Assembly: GCA_963784575.1 (NCBI GenBank)
Contig: CAWARU010000001.1
Coordinates: 2,976,001 to 3,040,000 of the forward strand
DNA: 64,000 nucleotides
Reading direction: 5' to 3'
DNA from: CAWARU01 sp963784575
GTDB taxonomy: Bacteria > Pseudomonadota > Gammaproteobacteria > UBA6186 > Azoamicaceae
Part shown: positions 17,801 to 26,016 of the stretch, piece after piece
How positions within the stretch are numbered: position 1 is the first letter of the stretch
Layout of the letters: each line of letters starts with the position of its first letter
Program-made: the position numbers and the translations under genes
Notes under the pieces: generated by a model
Databases searched by the model: none
Told to the model about the DNA's origin: nothing
The model's input: only the letters and a program-made list of their open reading frames with translations

Positions 17801-20132
17801 TTTTAAAAACTCAATTGAAACGCTTAATTATACTTATCAAATGCAATATGGTGAGCCCGTATCAAAAGCGCTTGTGACAAAATTTGTGGCGGAATTCAAG
17901 CAACTATATGAACAGGAACAGAAACGCGGCATTGCAGAGCTTAAAACCGGCGCAGAAGCAAGATTTTTGGAGCTCACGGGAGAATCGTTGAGCAATGTTG
18001 ATCTTAATAATGAACAATCCGTAAATGCATTTTGGAAGCATGTCGCTGATATTCCTGCTGTGAAAAAACACTGTATGATTAATTTTGTTTTCCACAGCAT
18101 TGAGGAAAGCGAAGAGTATTTGGCAAGTGATGCTCATAACCATTGTGGCCAGGGCCGCTCGATTCAGGGCATGACTGGAACAGATTGGAATAAGCGATGT
18201 ATGCCAAAATTTATCGAAACGAAACAAGCTTTGGCAGGCAGTGATGGCCAAGTTATCGATTATCTGAGCTTTGATGCTGTGGCTCCTCACCTTATGCAAG
18301 AAACGGTGACAGGTTATGAAAAAACCATGGCAGCTGCTTTAAAATTGCTAGAGTCTAATCCCAAAAAATCAGTATTTCATGCCTGGATAGATCTGGGAGC
18401 CCATTTTAGAGGCGTACCTAATAGTGCTGTTGCCAGTGGTTTTGCAAAGCATTTCAGAAATCATCCTAAATCCTATGATAATATAAAATTTGTATTGTAC
18501 TTTGAAAGCACAGGGAAACTTTATGCTACGCCCACAGCGGGTGGGGAGCCAATCGCGCTAGAAGAAAGCAGCCCGGATTATATCAAGGCAAAATTAGGTG
18601 TTGGACCAGACAATTATTTTACCTTTTATGATCAGCTTCGCACCACAGGGACTGATATAAAGGCAGCACGGAATGCGAGAGCTTTCGTTTCACTGAGTGC
18701 CAATACACTAAAGCGAGATCTGTTGCAGGCCGTCATGCGATTGCGAGAACTGCGCGAAAAGCAAAGAGTTGAATTTGTGGTGCCAAAGGAATTGCAAGAT
18801 TTGCATCCAGAAATTCAGAGAGAAGCATGGTCAAATTCTGCCATTGTGCAAATATGTTTTCAAAATGAAGCAGAGCGTTTGGCAGAAGATCATTATCGTG
18901 CTGCGTTACAAGAGATGAAGCAGTTGATACGAGATGATGTCATGAACCGATTTTTGGAGATTGAGGACCTTGCTGTACAGAGAAAATACCTAGAGAAATT
19001 CCGTAAAACATTCTTCAGTACACAACCTGCCTCCTTATTTAAATTATACGGGGATGTTTCTGAACCTAAATTGGTCCGTGATTTGTTACGGGATCAACAA
19101 AGAAAGCTATTAGTAGATTGGGAGACAATTCTCAAGAATGGCATTGTGACTGATGAAGCTCTGCAAAAAGATATTTTTGCCAGAATGGCAGAAAAAATGA
19201 GTACCATCGTCGAAAAAACAGTGCCATTTTGCTATAAAAAGATGACAGCAGCAACTTCCCGGGCCTCGGAATTTGATTTGGGATCAGAAGTTCAAACACA
19301 AACGGAAACGCAGAAAGAACAGACACAGACTACGGAAGTTACTGCAACCAGAGAACAAACTCAGGAATTGATGTACGCACCATACGATGATGCAAAAGCA
19401 GCAGAGCAAAAATTTCTGGATAAATTACCGGAATTTCCTGCGGAAGATTTGCTTCGTTCGGATCCACCGTTGTCCTATCTAGAAAGCTTGATCGAAAGCG
19501 GACTAAGCGCAAAAACGCAAAATGAAAATTTGCGCACCCAAGCACTGCCCTGGAAACTGTCACAAAACTTATTTGCAAGCGAAAGTTTTAAATATTCACT
19601 GCAAGGACAAACAAACTATATGGATGCCTATAAGAAAGATGCCACATTTCTACTTGTGCAATATATTCCAGATATGCAGCCGAATTCAATCAAAATTACA
19701 CTCATAACGCCTGAGGAAGCAGTCAATCTTGGTAAGAAACTTGAGGCTGAATCAGGAAGCGAAGGCAAGGTGATGAATTGGATCGAAACACCGCATCAAA
19801 CGCTCTATGCAGGACAAAAGCCAAGACCAGACAGACTTCCCAAAGAATATAATTTCTCCATGGAGCAAATCGAATTTTTCAATGGCGATACCGATCTCCT
19901 GTATCGCAACTTAGATCAAAACAGCTGGCTTAAAACAAACACTGCTTCTAAGTTAAGCTATTTAGAACGCGTCATTATGCCGCATCATGAAGATAAGCCA
20001 AATCTCATAGCAGCATTGAGACTAGAAACCGAGCGGCTGTTTCAAGAAAGCAAACCAATCTTTTTTGCCAAAATGGCAGTAGCAGAGGCTCCTAAACTTA
20101 AGCCGGGGCATAAACGGGGGGCGCCTTCTTAG
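11862..20132 (+). CDS. Giant DUF3638/DUF3645-type ATPase, 2756 residues, putative effector
   Basis: The centre of the protein is a helicase-like ATPase: IKLIMGGGKSKVLLPLLALE (Walker A at 1662-1666), FLIDEVDSTLD (Walker B, Asp1796-Glu1797), QGMTGTDWNKRC, and near 2262 FYDQLRTTGTDIKAARNARA followed by LLQAVMRLREL, which resembles a motif VI. These are the features of the DUF3638-DUF3645 pair found in very large proteins of amoebae, fungi and amoeba-infecting bacteria. The N-terminal 1600 residues are helical with no named domain. A Gln/Thr-rich stretch (about 2475-2510) precedes the C-terminal region. It starts 23 bp inside the previous gene in the next frame, with only a weak ribosome binding site. 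A role in the host cell is inferred; substrate unknown. Confidence 0.75.
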   Translation: MKESILGRKLINEIYSELNVDVSQKSAAETEKLVETQSSQSLGTEPGVAGTRALFSGAIESKEFRIESEDALELGDIELQEHLKADPPREANPSKFVQFLAECKKNIDSGYRGAVSAAIENFFLDFPYKKTDWSKFSEDELQSMLKSLEELQYLYGENAEKMDGKPFAERSITMALAQMLGVEVFQAYFKDNPNVRNTCNLYLLGKNFGLVKESLDSPYFTVLDPKFRAKIPLIRKEYEPKLSVEQQADVMQASPDKLFHLLMDGMDEQSKAELENFLAAEKKIHKRTGECAFGDFMWEMSGDVTFFEKLEKMPKESKLLHCYLTLFGRANVLGTDVTENQKVFREKLPMLGKKLSMVLDMLQMGHFSNLALQGRFPAFYRSSRYCEEFGDILTDRDVKIHQAQSGEYNIQVSDPFEREYESQNSVPLSETQTSFTDSDINSILSSRSDSSNAIQTETMKSVLDEKVSLMRQLKNMRLKPETQVIQAVDFIKSHLFKVLLDQDLQLYTFLTIFQTPLLEQQLVKSPEVLNDILKIIEGGIEKYSKDNIIKPEILFFYKMALSCHEACLNIEESSKDTEMSQRLKARFGALNDFKKNLSNIEAQLPALISNLEKKLQNKAVSKAVNEDLLYQLQLFNVENIGIKLQERKQCTESEILSLISAIIYLANHKTPETKDIYFSHLVSQTIAKIEAPLNERLSDLMSKSGSRSFLVKSFNEIAKQYGIDAGQIPSHWEVKPPNLTLIANDTHKKRINLNLLTGIVSRESMALKPKLPEVLENKVFKSCFNVDEISGFASPNRNRFEFQIEELDYRLIIKPRRSMNTSGALQRKVAREGKTTWFELCYSKPPLDLPLPMQGINLKLWMSLDTLSNGKREMLIIDSKTNKPLYQYDGSKIYELDALGKKSSHYLLDQKSLQALLRQFPSLENFEDPKFIMAFKSDVPPEIKIVLPRYNLSFVALGDETFMSDLVLEQDPRYKLKTSDTPQMIPNFNSMLWLDPAGKELVKEQVLIPEQHFLATAGHEKEYYRLEFDRKAEVKKNILLNKKVFRGISLIDATEWRGSEHYSSYTASKSKVGISLLPDSNRSRFYLAYLYLARRQPILANEVLQAALKEESPLTEDDLNMLRKILFEIPVDLQNKEDSYAATRAEALIDSPEFVAIRMQVFSLLAKQKLSDYTINIAESRELQSGTKEANNEFQKLLQQQLKQFWNSPSLAWQMRDFMEDYLKKLKYIPTELKLSETQELQIIRFIMFYYKKDMRSEIPPNIMYRRRVLELNLLNKEKDNLLELQTKGKLGIQGNKRLEQISARIADFPKVMTEEFQYPKDHKTELLSPPREERGSKRKEIPDYDFQDISFSWVGKEEVSQPVIATYAKKVALPNPKIVEDTKGAADVKGRLESQVRFRKMYKEIYQDQIAHYNVKKKVDALYGQKKIKEKVLASLYKEDKEEYRKGLLNNLKLKARQEASEQFYHQNLELDQGKSFRDKIEAAIKTDEASLASLQAEILKLANLEPSDAKKRGEWRLQKAARQMKDLNLNEILHLFLQKDQVLYKAKTSLNDEQILLLQQKVFDFLLQSSQQQYQKRLLEQLDILSKKKVSKDVLMDAVHQIGMLLSMKRCYKPEQHPEILLFEYLDNKLIYPEQFHYIKTLMKKDREGYVSQIIKLIMGGGKSKVLLPLLALEKANGSNLVVMEVPQALFQINRVDLNVTTVLLFGREAKAFIFDESIKLTPEHLLNLKRRLRLIMQNRDYLVTTKESMQALELKYLKLLRFADLSDKEDRIMLRHLADIIRIFKHQGDFLIDEVDSTLDIRKQLIYTVGSNRRLSKEISAAAYNFFEFLDTKQFLINKKSYTLKQILTQERTPTKEQWPLLLEQVLDKFLNDAQSPLLKLLTAGGKKKLSIVEKKELTNYFLGKAKSVPNIVKALDVDEKEIIALYKLQLESLLVSTLSKKKNENYGRTKDLSKPEMLQEIAIPYAASDTPNEKSRFKNSIETLNYTYQMQYGEPVSKALVTKFVAEFKQLYEQEQKRGIAELKTGAEARFLELTGESLSNVDLNNEQSVNAFWKHVADIPAVKKHCMINFVFHSIEESEEYLASDAHNHCGQGRSIQGMTGTDWNKRCMPKFIETKQALAGSDGQVIDYLSFDAVAPHLMQETVTGYEKTMAAALKLLESNPKKSVFHAWIDLGAHFRGVPNSAVASGFAKHFRNHPKSYDNIKFVLYFESTGKLYATPTAGGEPIALEESSPDYIKAKLGVGPDNYFTFYDQLRTTGTDIKAARNARAFVSLSANTLKRDLLQAVMRLRELREKQRVEFVVPKELQDLHPEIQREAWSNSAIVQICFQNEAERLAEDHYRAALQEMKQLIRDDVMNRFLEIEDLAVQRKYLEKFRKTFFSTQPASLFKLYGDVSEPKLVRDLLRDQQRKLLVDWETILKNGIVTDEALQKDIFARMAEKMSTIVEKTVPFCYKKMTAATSRASEFDLGSEVQTQTETQKEQTQTTEVTATREQTQELMYAPYDDAKAAEQKFLDKLPEFPAEDLLRSDPPLSYLESLIESGLSAKTQNENLRTQALPWKLSQNLFASESFKYSLQGQTNYMDAYKKDATFLLVQYIPDMQPNSIKITLITPEEAVNLGKKLEAESGSEGKVMNWIETPHQTLYAGQKPRPDRLPKEYNFSMEQIEFFNGDTDLLYRNLDQNSWLKTNTASKLSYLERVIMPHHEDKPNLIAALRLETERLFQESKPIFFAKMAVAEAPKLKPGHKRGAPS

Positions 20133-20150
20133 GCTTTTTGATAATCCATA

Positions 20151-20180
20151 AGCAATCGTAAACAATCGTAAGCAATCGTC
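20151..20180. repeat. 10-bp tandem repeat, three units
   Basis: AGCAATCGTA, AACAATCGTA and AGCAATCGTC lie head to tail just after the giant ATPase gene. No hairpin or gene is associated with them. Confidence 0.75.
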
Positions 20181-20305
20181 ATTGCAGCGAGTGGCAGAGA
20201 TCTGATATTATTTAGTTTTCACTTAATGTAGTTAATGTAGTTTATGTTGAAATTGAATTCTTAAAAAAAGTTTTCTCCCTTTTTAGTCCAAGAACAGCGC
20301 CAAGT

Positions 20306-22201
20306 TTGCTTACCATTACCTCTAAGGCTGGCTTGGGTTTTGCATTGATGTTTTTTGGCAATTTTTTAAAGAATAATACTCAAAGTGACTCAGCTGCATT
20401 TGAAGCAACTCTCTATCAAGAGGGTGTGACTGTTGCTGATTTTGAATTCTTACAAGCTAACTCCTCTGGCGATTTCATTGTAAAATCGGGTCAAGTATTG
20501 CTGATTGATGCCTCGGTTGATCTTAGCAAGATCTTGGCTGGTTTTGCGGCAAAATTTTATCGTGGTATTACTCAAGAATCAAACTGCCGCAAAACCATGG
20601 CATTAATATCCGAAATCGATGATGAATTAAAGCAGAAATTAAATGCAAAGAAGAAACATTCTAGAAAGAACAAAGCAGTTCTGGATCAGTTAACAACGAA
20701 GCGAGAAAAGCTTCAGGAGGATTTATGGAATATCAGCCGGAATGAAGCCGATATTAATCCAAAATTTTATTTTTATGTGAACTTCACCGTTGAAATTTTA
20801 GCTTCCCTATATCTTTTAATATCCTTTATGGAATCGCTCAATTTACTTTTAGGGAAATCAGACATGAATAATCCCTCCCTGTTTGATGATTCAGCGGAGC
20901 AAATTGGAAATAACTATCTTGACTATACCAATGCGAGTCCCTTAACGTATCTGCTCAATAAATTCTTATCACCGAAGTTGTCGCTGGTGATTGCTTCATT
21001 ACAGATCATTTTAAATAATATAGATTTAACAAAAATACAAAGTTCTAAACTTCTGAGTAATATTCCCATTGTGGCACTTTTGAATAGTTTAGGCTTTAAG
21101 TTCATCAGTCTGACTGCGATTTATGACGTGAGCAGAAAAACGCTGGTGATGAAAGGCTGGATGAGATTAATTACTAGGCTTATAGAAAATCCCTGTCTTT
21201 TTGAAACAAATGTTTTAACAAGCGATGAATATACAAAACATTACGAACGATTATTAAAGTTGGGTCGTAGTAATGCAAAAGCAGTCGAGGAGGCACAGCA
21301 AGCAATCTTCCCGATGGTTCAAAAAATGCATGATAAAGTTCAGAAAGTAGCAAATATAAAAGATTTATTTTTGTTCATGACGCGAGGCATCAACATATAT
21401 GGGAATTTTAAATTTTACAAAAATTGGCTTCATATCATTGATAATATTCTCGATATTATGGAACGAAGAGCGCTAGTTCCAGTTTTGATTCCAAAACCAC
21501 AAACTGAAAAAATTGCAGCACGGCTTTCCAAGGCAGAGAATTCTATTAAAAAACTATACCAGGAGTCTAAGGAGGCTAAGAAGATTGCTTCACCTCAACC
21601 CGCGGCAATCAAAACATTCTCGTCACATAAGCCTGCTGCGTTTCCAGAAGAAATGGTTAGACAAAAACCTAAAATTAAAACCAAAGGACAAGCAGCGCCA
21701 TCAAATATCGAAAGTCGAGCTGAATTAAATTCTGAAAGTCCAGTCGATGAGCTAAAATTGAATGCGGAGGATCTTGATAGAAAAAAAAGAAGAGATGAAG
21801 TTTTAACCTGCTATCCGTACTGTGATAGAAACTTGCTTCGCACCATATTAAAACCAGAAAAAAACGTTCATTTATCCATAGAAGAGAACGAGATCCTTAT
21901 GCTTGCGAGAGACTTAAAATTGGATCATCGCAAAACTGAATCTGGTTATCTAATTCAAGTTTATAAAAGATATGGTGCTACTTTTCATTCTATACATGGC
22001 AGAGATGGATCCGGAAAAATTAAAAGTTTCTTTATTTCCGATCTTGCAAAGGCTTTTAATGAAATTGGCATTACGATTGACGCATTAAATGAAATAGACG
22101 AGGAACTTGATAAGCAATCATGTTTCCAAGGAGGAGCTATAAATATCCTGACTTATGTGTTAACAGAAAGGCCAAAAACAGAAAGCCGAAAATTTCGCTA
22201 G
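20306..22201 (+). CDS. Hypothetical 631-residue effector-like protein with membrane-prone segments
   Basis: No family is recognised. Possible membrane or hydrophobic helices lie at residues 7-20 and 158-178 (FYVNFTVEILASLYLLISF), with others around 225-275. A charged coiled coil lies at 95-140, a Pro/Lys-rich linker at 400-470, and a compact C-terminal domain follows from about 490. The protein ends in ESRKFR, matching a C-terminal pattern shared with three other effector-like proteins here. The start is unresolved: the frame is open from 20216 with no ATG before residue 15; TTG 20306 is the first usable codon and has no ribosome binding site, so a lost or unusual start is possible. It follows the giant ATPase by 173 bp. 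Confidence 0.6.
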   Translation: MLTITSKAGLGFALMFFGNFLKNNTQSDSAAFEATLYQEGVTVADFEFLQANSSGDFIVKSGQVLLIDASVDLSKILAGFAAKFYRGITQESNCRKTMALISEIDDELKQKLNAKKKHSRKNKAVLDQLTTKREKLQEDLWNISRNEADINPKFYFYVNFTVEILASLYLLISFMESLNLLLGKSDMNNPSLFDDSAEQIGNNYLDYTNASPLTYLLNKFLSPKLSLVIASLQIILNNIDLTKIQSSKLLSNIPIVALLNSLGFKFISLTAIYDVSRKTLVMKGWMRLITRLIENPCLFETNVLTSDEYTKHYERLLKLGRSNAKAVEEAQQAIFPMVQKMHDKVQKVANIKDLFLFMTRGINIYGNFKFYKNWLHIIDNILDIMERRALVPVLIPKPQTEKIAARLSKAENSIKKLYQESKEAKKIASPQPAAIKTFSSHKPAAFPEEMVRQKPKIKTKGQAAPSNIESRAELNSESPVDELKLNAEDLDRKKRRDEVLTCYPYCDRNLLRTILKPEKNVHLSIEENEILMLARDLKLDHRKTESGYLIQVYKRYGATFHSIHGRDGSGKIKSFFISDLAKAFNEIGITIDALNEIDEELDKQSCFQGGAINILTYVLTERPKTESRKFR

Positions 22202-22432
22202 CATTGCCCGGTGCCTAGTGAACGAGATAGATCCATAGTGAACCATAAATGTAAGCTATATAATTAAATTATAGCGTGAAAGTATTATAATTTCAAAAAA
22301 TACTTGATATAAATCATTTAATCTTATACCATGAGAAACTTAATTATTCAATAAAAATCAATATATTTAATTAACCATAATTAATGTACACTTAAGATCC
22401 TTTTAAAATTAAATGATGGGTAGGAGAACACA

Positions 22433-24857
22433 ATGATTGAGAAATTATTCGATGCTATTAAAGAAGACGATTTAAAAACCTGCAAAGAGTTGCTTGCCGC
22501 AATTAAAGATAAGAAAACCTTTATTTATTGGTGTAGCACTGATGGCCTGACCGACGGCATGACTGCATTAAGCTTTGCAGCACACACGGGTAATCTTGCA
22601 ATATTTCAGGAATTGTTCGAGCATTTTATGCAGGGTGACAGCAGTGCAAGCAAAGAATTATTTTTGAAGGAATGCACCTGTGCCTTGAGAGAAGCTGCTG
22701 CTGCCGGGCATCTCGAAGTCATAAAGTTTCTGCTAAATAATGAAAAAAATCCAATATCGATTAGCCGCATCATTCAAAAACCGGTGAAAGGCTCACGTTA
22801 TTACAGTGAAGGACAAATCCTGGTTCCTAGCAGTTCAGATAGCAAATCCGTTCGCAGACCAGGACATACGGCTATCTCCCTTGCTGTGCAGCATAACAGA
22901 CTTGAGGTTTTGCGATACTTATTACCTTTGGTTGTATTATTACCTTCGGATGGAGACTATGGTTATAACGCGGGCAATTTAGGAGCTGCTGATATAGCAA
23001 TAGCGACCAGAAATTTAGAGGCACTGAAATTATTATATAGCTATGGTTGTGAATTATCTCTGCATGGCGCCAAGCTTTTGGGAGATATGAGCAAACTGAA
23101 GTCAGAAGACAGGGAAAAGGCGTTAGCAGTCAAAACCTTTCATGAAGCCGCTCAAACATTCTATTTATTTATGCAGCACACAAACCCTAACAAAACAGAA
23201 AGACTCAAATTTAACAAAGAACAGGAAATAGAAAATTTGATGGCTCTTTTGGGAGATGCGCTGCTCGCCCGATGTAATCTCAGTCATCACCATCGTCAAT
23301 CTGATCATTATTGTTTTAACTATACTGCAGTGAATTTTGCAATCCTACATAATTATGACACCTTGATCGAAAAACTATTGAAAACCCCACCTGCTTTCAT
23401 CTTTATCAATAATTATGAAGATACTCTGCTCAGCGATGCAGTAAGGGTGGGCAATATGAAATTAGTAAAGCATTTTGCTCCCTTGGTCTTAAAACATCCC
23501 CTGAAAGAGAAAATTCTGAGTCATGCCCTAAGAACTGCCATCAAAGAAGGTTATCTTGAAGTTGTGATTTTTATTGTGAATAAACTATTCAAACCTGGGG
23601 ATAATATTATTGAGAAATTTGTAAATCGTATGTCCTTGGAGCGCACTATTTTAAAAAACAAAGTAGAGGTTTTATACTTTTTGCTAAGCAGGCACTATAT
23701 TCATGAAAATTTGGTGAATCCTGCAGCCTGCATTATGGATACAATTACCATTCAGAATATATGGCTAGGACAGGTCCGATTTCCACACCCCGCCTATGGA
23801 AACAGCAAGACTTCTATTATGTCAGGGTGCATACCCATTAATTCCAAATAAAGGATTGAGATTCGAAAAAAATGCAATTCATGCCACTACTTTAGAATTA
23901 TTTAAAATTATCTCCGAAGCGAAAGTTTCGGACCAATCTCTCGATACAAAAAAATCTTTGGAAAGATGTCTCAAAATTTTAGGAAATGGAATTAATATTC
24001 GTGATTCGGCGAGCTTGGACACTCCATTGCACATTGCTATACGCAGGAAAAATCGTGATCACATGCTGCAATTACTGGCTACAGATCCTATTACCAACAT
24101 TGCCAATAAGGCGGGCGAAACTGCTTATTCATTGGGCAAGGCATATCTCGAGGAAGACAGTGATCCTTTACTTCTGGCCGTACTAGATTGTTCCAGAGCA
24201 GCTTCTTTGTTTGAGGAAATAGCTAAGGGATTTGAAATTATTGAGCGCTGGAAGGATAGCGAGTTTGTGGTGGAGCGTTTAGAGGCAGAAGCAAAATTGC
24301 GAGTGGAAATGAACAAATTTGCGAGGGAATTGTGCAATCTGTTACCAGAATGCATGGTTGTACTGCAACAATTAACCGCAAAAATTGCGAAACTCGAAGC
24401 GGAAGCTGTTCCTAGCGATACCAAAGCAATAGAAGAATTGGCAAATTGCAAAAAAGTTCCTGCTAAAGTAGCTCTAAGGCTAGGAACCCTGCTCGCAATG
24501 CCAGAATCAGAGCCGCGGGCACCCTGGCATGCTTATAGAATATTAAAGCAAGTGGACAAAAGTGATCCAGAAGCTTTTGTTCAGGCAAATCGTATTATGT
24601 ATAAGCTCGTGTTACAATTTCCTGAACTTGGAGTCTATCTCGCATCTCTCAATTTCGACCAAACAAAGGAAGTCCAAAGTCTTTTTGCAACGGAAATTTC
24701 GAATATTCCTGCCCGTTTACAGCTCGAAATCGCGACCCCTGCATCGAAAAAAGAAAGCGAGACGGATGATAAGATGCCATCGGCAATAGCAGAAATAAGT
24801 TCTGAATCACAAGCCCTTTCCTTGGATGAAGAAGAGACTTTCGATACAGATTCTTGA
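22433..24857 (+). pseudogene. Ankyrin-repeat effector-like gene split by a frameshift
   Basis: The first frame (22433-23851, 472 residues) carries ankyrin repeats, e.g. GMTALSFAAHTGNLAIFQELF, REAAAAGHLEVIKFLL and GHTAISLAVQHNRLEVLRYLL. The second (open across 23769-24857) resumes with METARLLLCQGAYPLIPNKG and SLDTPLHIAIRRKNRDHMLQLL, then helical sequence and an acidic end, DEEETFDTDS. Removing one C from the run at 23788-23791 joins both frames into RFPHPPMETARLLL, about 800 residues. The start has GGTAGGAGA before ATG. Ankyrin proteins with a Glu-rich C-terminus are typical Dot/Icm-type substrates. Either the gene is broken, the base is a sequencing error, or expression needs slippage. Confidence 0.75.
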
Positions 24858-25399
24858 AAGTGAACATAGCAAAGATCTCCATTCTAGAAGCAACCCTTGG
24901 ACATCTAATCCATGGTGAATTTGGACGTGATGAGCATGATGATCACAATAGTGTTCTCGGAAACCATATCATCGAATACACAAAATGCACCGGAAAAGAA
25001 GGCAGGAACAAACTGCAGGGAATTGAAAAATTTACTGATTACAGAGATTCCAGCTCCTTCCTGGCCTTGTTAAAGAAGATACGGGAAGAAAATATTAGAA
25101 AAGAACAAGAAATGGCCGAATGCATCGCTCATCAAAAAAAGGAAATTGAAGAGCTGCATCGTGCTTTAACTGCATTGGATCCGGCTCATCCGTTGCTGAA
25201 ATCTCGAGAGAAGATCGGTTCAAAAGGAGCTTTGGTGTTCAACCAACCATTCAGTCAGAGTTCAATTACTGTATCAGACGCTAACTCTGCTTCTCTTCAG
25301 AGACCTAATCCGAGCGATATAAGTACTACGATCATTACACCATCCGAAGTTGGTTCTTCTGATGGTGATAAAGAGCGAATGAGCAAAAAATTCTATTAG
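24854..25399 (+). CDS. Hypothetical 181-residue coiled-coil protein coupled to the ankyrin gene
   Basis: The frame opens at TTG 24854, which overlaps the TGA of the ankyrin gene, or at GTG 24860; either implies translational coupling. Residues 75-115 (LLKKIREENIRKEQEMAEC, then KKEIEELHRAL) form a coiled coil. The second half is Ser/Thr-rich and looks disordered. The protein ends in ERMSKKFY, the basic-Lys-Phe-x pattern shared with three other effector-like proteins here. No family recognised. It may be the C-terminal piece of a once longer ankyrin gene, but a stop in its frame at 24827-24829 argues for a separate gene. Confidence 0.55.
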   Translation: MKVNIAKISILEATLGHLIHGEFGRDEHDDHNSVLGNHIIEYTKCTGKEGRNKLQGIEKFTDYRDSSSFLALLKKIREENIRKEQEMAECIAHQKKEIEELHRALTALDPAHPLLKSREKIGSKGALVFNQPFSQSSITVSDANSASLQRPNPSDISTTIITPSEVGSSDGDKERMSKKFY

Positions 25400-25611
25400 C
25401 CGTGCATACCTGCATAAATAATATTTTAAAAGGTGAGAAGAGTGAGAATATGCTATATTTATAAGTATAGAATATTAAAAATATTAATAAGAATTAGAAA
25501 ATTTATAAAAAAGGTGATTATGCAAATAATAATTACGATGTTTATCTGGGATAATTTTTAAATATATCTATTAAATATATTGAAGATAATTGATAATAAA
25601 GGGTTAAATCA

Positions 25612-26007
25612 ATGAATGGGAAAGAAATTATAAAGCATTATACAGCACTTCCTAATTTGTATGATTTCGATGTGGTCGAGCATGAAATTTTATCAGATAA
25701 AATAACTCGTCAATATCTTATGGGTTCTCAGTCCATGCTGGTAAGGTGGACTCTCAAAAAAGATGCCCTAATTTCAGAGCATTTTCATCCCAACGAACAA
25801 ATTACTTGGATAACAGAAGGTTCTGTAAGAGTTTTGTCGCAAGGCAAAGAATTTATTGTCCGAAAGGGCGGCGTGCTCATTATTCCACCCTATGTTCCTC
25901 ATGAATTTCTTGCACTGGAAGACACCATCGACATCGATTTCTTTTCACCTGTTAGGGAGGATTGGTTAAACAATACTGCGAGTTATATCCAGAATATCCA
26001 AAAATAA
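25612..26007 (+). CDS. Cupin-domain protein
   Basis: This 131-residue protein is a single cupin barrel: motif 1 is HFHPNEQITWITEGSVRV (metal-binding His, His, Glu/Gln), motif 2 is IPPYVPHEFLAL (third His). Such proteins bind a metal and act as small dioxygenases, isomerases or sensors. The gene is flanked by AT-rich DNA and converges on the decayed polyketide synthase fragment, where a cupin could once have been a tailoring enzyme; this is a guess from position only. Confidence 0.85.
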   Translation: MNGKEIIKHYTALPNLYDFDVVEHEILSDKITRQYLMGSQSMLVRWTLKKDALISEHFHPNEQITWITEGSVRVLSQGKEFIVRKGGVLIIPPYVPHEFLALEDTIDIDFFSPVREDWLNNTASYIQNIQK

Positions 26008-26016
26008 CTTGGATAG

